A stretch of DNA of 64,000 nt from positions 248,001-312,000 of the forward strand of contig JAQYUZ010000014.1 in assembly GCA_033819885.1 (NCBI GenBank). Reading direction: 5' to 3'. The position numbers and the translations under genes were made by a program. Source of the stretch: Microbotryomycetes sp. JL201 (lineage: Eukaryota; Basidiomycota; Microbotryomycetes). The notes under the pieces are model-generated. The model was not told the DNA's origin. It made no database searches and was given only the letters and a program-made list of their open reading frames with translations. Positions 56,718 through 64,000 of the stretch are shown piece after piece (position 1 is the first letter of the stretch; every line of letters starts with the position of its first letter).

Positions 56718-59700
56718 TCAACTCGAGGTACTGACGTGACACTTGTGCTTGTTGCTCATGCGTGAGCCGGCTTTGCACTTGAACGCGTCTGCAAATTCTT
56801 GCGAATTGGACAAAGGGCCGATGACTGAAACAGCACAGGCGCGTCAACCCAAAATGCACAAACCATTCTCTCACCAGAGAGGGACCGATACGTTACCTCG
56901 GTAGTTTGTTGGCGAATGAGGGTCCGTACGAATTCGTTTGACAGCCTCTGCCGGCGAAATGTTTCTAGTCCAACCGCGAGCGTACGCAACAAAGAACAAC
57001 TGCTCTCGTGTAAAGTTGCTCAATCCTGGCAGCAAATAGTTGTCGAAATTTTGCCCATCCCGATCACTATCGAAACGGTCCTTCCAGGCTTTAAAGCTTT
57101 GTTGAATTCCGCCGAGATCGGCCATGTCTTCACCATTTGTAATTTTAGACTGAACGTAAAAGTGACGACCTTTCGAGTCGGTGACGGAGTAGTTGGCGTA
57201 CTGATCAATGATGCACTTTTGGAGGTGTTCGAAGCGTCGGGTCGTCTCCTGCGAAATGATGTGCGAAAGACGAGAGTCAGCTTCGAGACGTGGCGGTTCG
57301 AGCTGAAAGAGACAAACGCTCACGTTTGTCCACCAATTTTCAAGCTTGCCATTCTTGTCGTACTTGCGTCCTGCCTGGTCAAAGGCATGAGAAAGTTCAT
57401 GACCTGCGACCGAGCCGAAAGCGCCAAACGCCAAGAATTCCGGCCTATTTTCGGGTGTTATCGACACAAGTCCCGAGTCATCGTCAACAACAAAGAACGT
57501 ACCAGTCCCTTGAAAAGTATGGGCTCTGTAGGATACCGGCTGGGAATGCAATTTCGTTGGCTGGAGCTGTCCACCCGTTCCCATGTCGTCAGTCTCTGCA
57601 AGGTCTCAATGGCAGTGGTCAAGCTCACGCGAATAGTATGCATTGACTTCTGAAGGGATCATCTCCCAACGGCCTTTGTCTTGTGGACGACCGACTTGAG
57701 CCCAATTGCGCTTTTGGTCGGCGATGCGGGACCTGAGAACGTTGCCGAGGTAATCATCGACTTTGATGGGCATGTTGAGTGAATACCATCGCTCAAGACT
57801 CGCGGGATCTTCAGTGTCGGGAACGGTCGGATAGCCGATCTTGTGCGTGATGGCGCTCGCCTGGGAGGAAAGAATGCAAAGTCAGCAAGACTGTTCATGC
57901 GCGCGACGAGAGGATTGCCAACTTTTTCTTCCGCCAGCTTGCGTGTGTGGTTGTCCAGCCAAGTAAGCTCTGGTAACCTGTCCTTGAACGCCTGAATCGT
58001 CGCAACGATTATTTCCTCGGCATAGGCTTTCGAGTCGCCAGCAAACGCTTGTTGAACATATGGCCGGCCGATCATGAATCCGAAATTGTCGAGCATTGAT
58101 TGAACGCAAATGTCGCGCCGAGGCTTCTTGGTCCCCTCTGCTATCCCACCAAGAAAGTTGTTGAGCCAGTCAATTTCTTTGCGAACAGTTTGTTTCGGCC
58201 CGAGCAGTGGGCCGAGCTAATGCGCAGGATCAAGATGAGCTTTTGACAAGGGCTTTGGCTCGGCATGTTTGGCTCACCGCTTGAGACGTGCGGAAAATAA
58301 AGTACGCCTCGAGAACATCCGGTTCGGCCGCTTCGACAATCTTGCTCAATTTGCGTAGGTACGCTGGGTCGGTGACAACAACCGGATCGGGATAGTGCGG
58401 CCGCGGGGTGAACGAAGCAAAGTAATCGGGGAATGATACGAGAGGGAATAGCTCCCCAAGCTCTGTCGAGTTGCGTGGATTGTACGTTTGGACAGGGTCC
58501 CCCTCTGCACTGTGAAACGCCACGATTCAGGTCGGCTGTTGTGTCTGAAGCCTCAGCACTGACCCCTCGCCAGTGATTTTTGCTACGAGCGACTCGAATT
58601 TGAGCACGGCCTTTGCGAGCCCAGCAAAGTCGGCCTTTTTCTCTTTACGGGCAGGATAGACGCTTTTAAGTGTCGCTCTGATAATCTCCCGGTAGACTTC
58701 CGTTACTTCATCGTCCTTGTAGTACTCCTTGGAAGGCAGTCCAAGGTCTGCCTGCTGAACCCAGGCGACGAGCGTCTTTGGGTCGCGACCGCTGTCTTCG
58801 CCAGGATAAAACTCGAACAGTGATGGGATGGCGCGACTGTGCAAATACGAAAGTGTGCTCGTTAGACGGTCTCTTTTCGTTTCGGGGTCCCATTTTTTGG
58901 ACGATGCGAAAAAGGCTTGTTGTTGCTGCTGAACAGCCATGCTGTCGACGAGGTGGTCTGAGCCACGCCAAGCTTTGACCACCTGCTCAATGACTGCGAG
59001 CAAGGGCTCGAGTCCTTGCCTGTCGATGCGATCTTCATCCAGACACGAGTCCCAAAACGTCCGCAAGTGCGCCAAGTTTGTCTTGTCGGCATCTGAAGGC
59101 GAAATTTCGGACGTGGGCTGGGATGCAGAACTGATAATGTCTAGAATGATACGCTGGTGTCCGTATAGAGCTCGTCAGAGATACAGCACACGATGTTCGA
59201 GAGGGTGTGCGCGTGCGCGTACCGTGTTTCTGACGCCAATGTCTTGGGCTGCCCCGTACAAGCCCGCACCATCGGGGATCGGATGTGTTTTGAGCCAATT
59301 GCCGTCTTTCGGGCGAATTTGAGTTTCTCGCCCAATTCATCATCGCACGCAGCCGCCACTCACTCGCAAACAAGTAAAAGTCGTCACAAGGGTCGATGGT
59401 CAGGTCCATGCCGCTGATGACTTCTGCAGCGACCTGCACGCATGTTGGCGTCGTACAAACTTGGTCCTGTGGAGAGGCAAGCGTTTGGCCATGTGAGCGA
59501 GTGTGCGCCCCACTTGCCGAAGCTGTCGCAGCTCGGGCCCGGCCCCTTTCTGATGAGAGACGCACATTCTTGGAAGGCTTCTTTGTTGGACCAGGCAGTG
59601 CTGCGCTACTAGTTGTAGGCAAGGGTGAAGCTGTGACTGTACGCGAGGGCGGCAAAGGCGACGAGCGATGACGTTGGCGGTCCAGCGCAACCTTTTCACC

Positions 59701-59931
59701 CGCAAACAGGCCCGCAAACGTCGCCGTCAGCAGCAGAAGCACAACGACGAGCAAGCCGAACAGCTTTTCGAGGCCGTTGAGCTTGGAGGGGTCGTGCAGG
59801 GCTTGCTTGACCCGCGTACCAAGCGCATGCGACGACGCTGATGGCGACGATTCGGCGCTAGCTTCGGCAGCAGCGTCGTCATCGAGCAACACTCGACGCT
59901 CCTCTGCGTCGCCGTCGTTCCGGGTCGACAT
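56718..59931 (-). CDS. M13 (neprilysin/ECE-type) zinc metallopeptidase
   Basis: A type II membrane peptidase that cleaves short peptides outside the cell or in the secretory lumen. From the ATG at 59931: a 70-residue acidic cytosolic tail, a single membrane anchor (LFGLLVVVLLLLTATFAGLF), a Ser/Thr stalk, then CTTPTCVQVA and IDPCDDFYLFASG, the family start. The body includes FLGGI and FGFMIGRPYV. The catalytic site is GHELSHAFD (HExxH) with GEDMADLGG (ExxxD), then FVAYARGW and SPTNYRGNVSV. The end KCHVSTSS is close to the classic CxVW terminus, but the last Trp is missing. About ten introns are present. M13 genes are patchy in fungi, so the substrate is unknown. It is divergent from DPP1. Confidence 0.88.
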
Positions 59932-59998
59932 GGTCGTCACGTGCGCGTTCGAGTGAAACAAAAAGGCAAGCAAGACGACTGAGATTCGGGGCTAAAGA

Positions 59999-60034
59999 GG
60001 GTAATAATTGCAACGAGGGTAATAATTGCAACGA
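59999..60034. repeat. Perfect tandem duplication, 18-base unit x2
   Basis: The unit GGGTAATAATTGCAACGA occurs twice with no spacer, about 70 bases upstream of the M13 peptidase start. The perfect match suggests a recent duplication. Confidence 0.85.
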
Positions 60035-60605
60035 CAGCGTGCATGTGTCTACGACAAAAGGAATGTGTCCGTCTTAATGACCCATGTCACCCATGCTCGC
60101 ACTGCGGCCCGTCGAGCGTCCGTCGATGCTCTGCCGCCAGCCTGTCGTTCCCAACCAAGGTCACAGCGGGCAGCGAGCAGATATGCGCAAAGACGATACA
60201 CTGTCGGACGCGCCGTGCGAGTTGTGTGACGAGTGACAGGGTGTCTAAGGCGACCGCTCGGGAGGAAAATCTTCTACGAGCTCGAATCTTGGTCTACAAA
60301 AATAGGGCGGGGCGTGTGCCATGGCGGACGCACAAAGAGCGTGCGACACGCCAAGTGGGCCCGTTCCAGAGTGAAAGAGACCAGCGCGCGGGTTGGAGTG
60401 GGGGCGCGTATGCGCGGGAAAAAAAAACCTTGCAGGCGTGTAGATGTAGAGCGGCAGCGAGAGTGCTTAGGAGCGAAAAGCGTGTCAGTGTTGCAACATG
60501 TTGCGCAGGACGCGCGCGAGTGTGTGCATTCGGTGCGGGAGAGAGAGGCGGCGAAAGACAAAGTCCAGCGACGGCGGCTCGAGCGCGGTCGATTGGCGCA
60601 ACGGA

Positions 60606-60617
60606 CGTCACGTGACG
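60606..60617. promoter_or_regulatory. CGTCACGTGACG palindrome upstream of DPP1
   Basis: A perfect 12-base palindrome with a CACGTG core, about 235 bases before the DPP1 ATG. It suits a bHLH or bZIP dimer. Binding is inferred only. Confidence 0.4.
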
Positions 60618-60851
60618 CAGCACGGCATAATGAATTGCTCAGAGGCAAGCACAAGCTTGTCGTCTTCCGTGGACGTACTTGTGCAACTTTCGAGCTCGTC
60701 TGGATTATGGCAATGAGCTTGTTTCCCCGAAATTTGAAATTGTTGGCATCGCCTCAATTTAGACTGTGTGACGAGTTGGACTCGACCTATACTGCTGTAC
60801 CCGGCCTCACGTCGCCAACGCGTCCAAGCCCTCGATCACCATCAACTGAAC

Positions 60852-62371
60852 ATGGCGATGCAGCCAGTGTATGACAAATGGCACAGGCTGTTGCACGGCC
60901 CCGCAGAGCGCCGGCCGCCAACCGACAACAAGCGCCGCGTCAGGCTATTGCTGTCGTATGCACCAGGTCAGTTCGCGATAGTCAATCATGAACCCTGCCG
61001 CGCGCTTTCGCGCTCAGAGAAATGGCTGGAGAGCGTCGACAACCCGTGGCTCCACAGTCACACGACAGGATCGCCGCCGAGGCTCGTCAGCAGACCGCTG
61101 CACGTTGATCATAAGTGTCGTCTTTGATCACACATCCCTCCTTTCAGACGGGTAAACGCCGACTGGGTTCGGCATGCCCGCCTCGCACTCTCGCCACCCA
61201 TTGTCAGCCGCCCAACTTGATCGAGCGCGTCACTGACACAGCAACCCCCTTTTACTCATGACAGATTGGATCTTCACGCTGATCCTCCTGTGTCTGATTG
61301 GAATTCTCACCGACAAGGCTGGCTACAAGCGTCAATTTTCACTCACAGACACGAGCATCCAACACACGTTTGCCGTCAACGAGCGCATTTCATTCGGCGC
61401 CTGCATCGGCTACAGCGCCGGTGTACCTGTGGCCATCATTCTGCTGATCGGACTTGGATGGCAACGCTCGTTCTGGGACTTACACAATGGCTGGCTCGGC
61501 CTGTTCCTGAGCTGCTCAATCACGACTGTCGTCACTCAGGTTATAAAAGTCACGGTTGGAAGACCACGCCCTGACCTCATTGACCGCTGCCAACCTGTCG
61601 ACGGCGCCGCCAACGCTCCCGTTTACGGTCTCGCCACAGTCGCCCTCTGTTCAGTCCAATCCGGTCACATCATTGACGACGGCTTCAAAAGCTTTCCATC
61701 TGGTCACTCGAGCTTTGCATTTGCCGGGCTCGGCTTCCTGTCACTGTACCTCGCCGGCAAAATGCACTTGTTTGATCGACGTGGCTTCGCGCTAAAGCCG
61801 TGGATCGCTGTCGCTCCCGTCACTGGTGCAGCGCTGATTGCAGTGTCAAGAACAATGGACTACAGGCATCATGCGACAGATGTCATTGCTGGTTCACTGC
61901 TTGGCTCTGTCATCACGTTCGTCGTGTACAGGCTCTGTTAGTCGGATCACAGGTTAGATAGGAAACAAGCTGACAATTCTGATCACAGATTATCCGTCAA
62001 TTGCATCACCTCAAGCGCACCTGCCTTTCTCACCTCGCGTGCCACGCGACCTCGCTCCAGAAACACTCGAATCGACGTCCGAAGCTGGCGAAGGGGAAAC
62101 CCTGCCTCGCGACTCTGCGCAAGCTTACGCACACAACAGCCACTTTGACGCACAGCAGCACCGTGCGTACAACGGTGATTCCCGTCTCCACAAGCAAGGT
62201 CAGGCGGGCGCGTCAGCCGGGCACTATTCGACGCCGGCTGTGCCTTTGCAAAATAACCACGGCGAGTGGAACGGCGGCCCAGGTGGCAATCCGAGCGCAG
62301 GTCAAGGATATGGTCGAGTCATGAGCAGAGACTCGAGTGAGCTCGGGCGCAAACCAGAACAAATGGTGTAA
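60852..62371 (+). CDS. DPP1: PAP2 lipid phosphatase (DPP1/LPP-like)
   Basis: Membrane phosphatase that removes phosphate from diacylglycerol pyrophosphate, phosphatidate and related lipids. Exon 1 (ATG 60852, MAMQPVYDKWHRLLHG) joins through a 300-nt intron to DWIFTLILLCLIGILTDK. Six helices follow. The catalytic motifs are intact: KVTVGRPRPD (motif 1), FPSGHSSFAF (motif 2) and SRTMDYRHHATDVIAG (motif 3). A final intron joins YRL to YYPSIASP. The tail of about 130 residues is hydrophilic, Gln/Gly/Ser-rich and longer than in yeast DPP1. The closest alternative is LPP1, with the same chemistry. Confidence 0.88.
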
Positions 62372-62411
62372 GGTGGCGACGAGGCGGAGCAGGCAATGAG
62401 TCTTTGCAGAC

Positions 62412-63144
62412 ATGGCCATCAAACATTATTTCTCAGGACCGAATCAGTATCAATATGCAGACTACCCTGATGAAATTCGAGAGTAATTATCCCTTAGTGA
62501 GCGTCTTTGCTCTCTCTCTTGCCCGACGGCGATGGGTCAATCGCAGGTACCGCCCTCAGAAGACTTGTCTGAATCATGCTTGCCGAAGAGTAGTCGTGCG
62601 TCAGAGACGACTTGCCTGCTGTCGTCTGGCAGCCCAGCGCGTGAGTTGCTGTCGGTCTTTGCGCTTATGGAGTACAGCGAGTGACGCGCACGTCCCCCCC
62701 ATTAATTGTTAACCAGCATTTTCAGCACCTCCTCCGTACCAAGAGTACGCGTGCGTGGCTGACTGCACAGCTTCATCGCCTTCGCCGTCGAGACCCGTTG
62801 ATAATGTGCTTGCACGATGCGCGTCGCCGTTTCCGTCACCAGCCTCGTCCAGACGATCCCATTTGCACACTGGACCAACTCCGTACCACGCCTTGCCCGT
62901 GCCGGTCGTTTATTTCATCAACGAGGAAGTGGCGCTCAGACGAGCGGACCGCAGAGCCATGTTCAGGGTCTGGTCAGCATTTCTGTGTGCCATCATCCTA
63001 TACTTCTGTATATGCGTGGGTTTGCAGGTCTTGTTGGACGACGAGAGAACCGTTCTGGATTGGTTCCGAGACGAGTGGCGGACGTTTTTGGGCTGGATCA
63101 AACAACTCGTCCGAGTCAGAATGAATATATATGAATCAAGTTGA
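62412..63144 (+). CDS. Small membrane protein, unrecognised
   Basis: A two-exon gene 40 bases after DPP1 on the same strand. Exon 1 (MAIKHYFSGPNQYQYADYPD) joins in frame through an intron of about 230 nt to APPPYQEYACVADCTAS. The middle is Ser/Pro-rich. One hydrophobic segment (WSAFLCAIILYFCICVGLQV) lies near the C-terminus and is followed by the acidic-basic DWFRDEWRTFLGWIKQLV. This suits a tail-anchored protein, with the PPPY motif a possible WW-domain or Nedd4-type ubiquitin ligase site. I know no matching family. The splice is supported by frame and signals only. Confidence 0.5.
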
Positions 63145-63513
63145 TGTCGTTTTGTTTCAACGTCGTGCGTCTTTTGTCTGGGACGTTCGTCTTTGATATC
63201 GGTTGGTGGCGGGATTGCCTCATGACTATGGGCTGCGACCATTACGAATATAATGACCATGTTGTTTACTATCGCGTCCAAAGGTGTTTTCATCTTGCCA
63301 GTGTTGTCATTCTAAATAGCTTCCGCTCGGATTGTAAGCAATCGAGTTTCGCTCGCACAGACTGCCCAAAGATAGTCCACACAGAGTAATTTCAGTCTTC
63401 TGTTGCAAAGCTGGAATTGGTGCTCTGTCTTTGGATTAAATTACGAACTGACATTGGCGACTCTTGTCAAATCAAGTCTCCAAGATTAAGCTTTGATCAG
63501 ACAGTACACGGTC
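63145..63513. other. Intergenic, promoter of FYV7
   Basis: About 370 bases of AT-richer sequence than the genes around it; no gene seen. Confidence 0.45.
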
Positions 63514-64000
63514 ATGGCACCAGACGACAGTACGCCGTCGGCATCCGCACCCAAGAAACCTCGTCACCGTGCAGGCAAGAACCAACGACCTCGCACTGGC
63601 GGTGCACCTCAGGAACAACGGCCGCAGCAATCCACGCCGACGAGCGCTCGGCGACCAAAACCGCGTGGCAATCAACGAGACTCTTCAACATCTCGAGATG
63701 GCAAAATAAACAAGAAAGGCGGATTCCAAGTCGGTCCGAGGTTGGGCAAGGGCCAGTACACGGGTCACTGTCAGTCCTTTGTTCGCTATGCGTCCTTTTT
63801 AAAGCGGCGGACGCCTTTGTCTCTGCACCTTTTTGCACGAGCTGACGCTTGAACGTTTTCATTCATATTCGCTTTTCGCTTGGTCGCCTTGTTATGGGCC
63901 TGCTCCATCAAATTCAGTGAAGAAAACAAAGCAAACGTTGATTCACAAGGCCAAAGTCAAACGACAGTACCAAAAGGATCTTGTTGATGCAGGGTACGCT
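63514..64000 (+). CDS. FYV7: rRNA-processing protein FYV7-like (5' part)
   Basis: Small basic nucleolar protein of 40S ribosome assembly. Exon 1, 63514-63769, encodes a Lys/Arg/Pro/Gln-rich leader and GGFQVGPRLGKGQYTGH. A 148-nt intron leads to exon 2 from 63918, which reads KKTKQTLIHKAKVKRQYQKD. The family core is the F-x-VGP-x5-G-x-Y-x-G segment followed by LIHKAKVK. Both halves are present and join in phase. The gene runs off the window. The TAP26/CCDC59 group shares this core, so the exact orthology is not fully settled. Confidence 0.75.

Larger units (their letters stand above)
59932..60851. other. Intergenic, divergent, M13 peptidase / DPP1
   Basis: About 920 bases with a tandem 18-base duplication (59999-60034), a CACGTG at 59937-59942 and a 12-base palindrome (60606-60617). 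No gene is seen; the frames are Arg/Cys-rich and overlap on both strands. Confidence 0.5.

Overview
This is nuclear DNA of a fungus, most likely a basidiomycete with a compact genome. Protein-coding genes lie a few hundred bases apart on both strands. Nearly every gene is cut by short introns of about 50-110 nt with GTGAGT- or GTCAGT-like donors, a CTGAC-type branch point and an AG acceptor. The conserved proteins are fungal housekeeping ones. I cannot name the species. Coding spans below come from joining exons by reading frame, splice signals and family knowledge; where the joins could be made to the base, all exon lengths agree in phase.

Layout. 1-7.2 kb: the end of a drug-efflux-type MFS transporter, cap-binding subunit CBC2, RNase P/MRP subunit POP7 and mitochondrial initiation factor 2. 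7.3-15.9 kb: the CCR4-NOT E3 ligase NOT4 and a Kar9-like microtubule linker with a GAS2 domain. 16-23.3 kb: PIF1 helicase, ESCRT-III subunit VPS2, a small membrane protein and UMP kinase URA6. 23.4-25.6 kb: an SVOP-like MFS transporter. 25.6-30.7 kb is an accessory island. It holds two tandem blasticidin-S-deaminase-like genes between partial direct repeats, then an inverted repeat carrying two diverged copies of an unrecognised small gene, then about 1.3 kb without a clear gene. 30.7-41.6 kb: F-box/WD40 protein MET30 with a CACGTG box upstream, a secreted subtilisin-like protease, inositol phosphorylceramide synthase AUR1 and an SMP-30-type lactonase. 42-52.8 kb: ARP3, THO subunit TEX1/THOC3, the SUKH-domain protein SMI1/KNR4, a Zn2Cys6 transcription factor and mitochondrial SSB. 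53.7-64 kb: an unrecognised multi-spanning membrane protein, an M13 (neprilysin-type) peptidase, a DPP1-like lipid phosphatase, a small membrane protein and the start of FYV7.

Most genes are independent housekeeping units and fungal genes are not in operons, so neighbourhood says little about shared function. The exception is the 25.6-30.7 kb island, where local duplication has clearly acted. I saw no CRISPR array, rRNA, convincing tRNA, or transposon or virus-like coding region.
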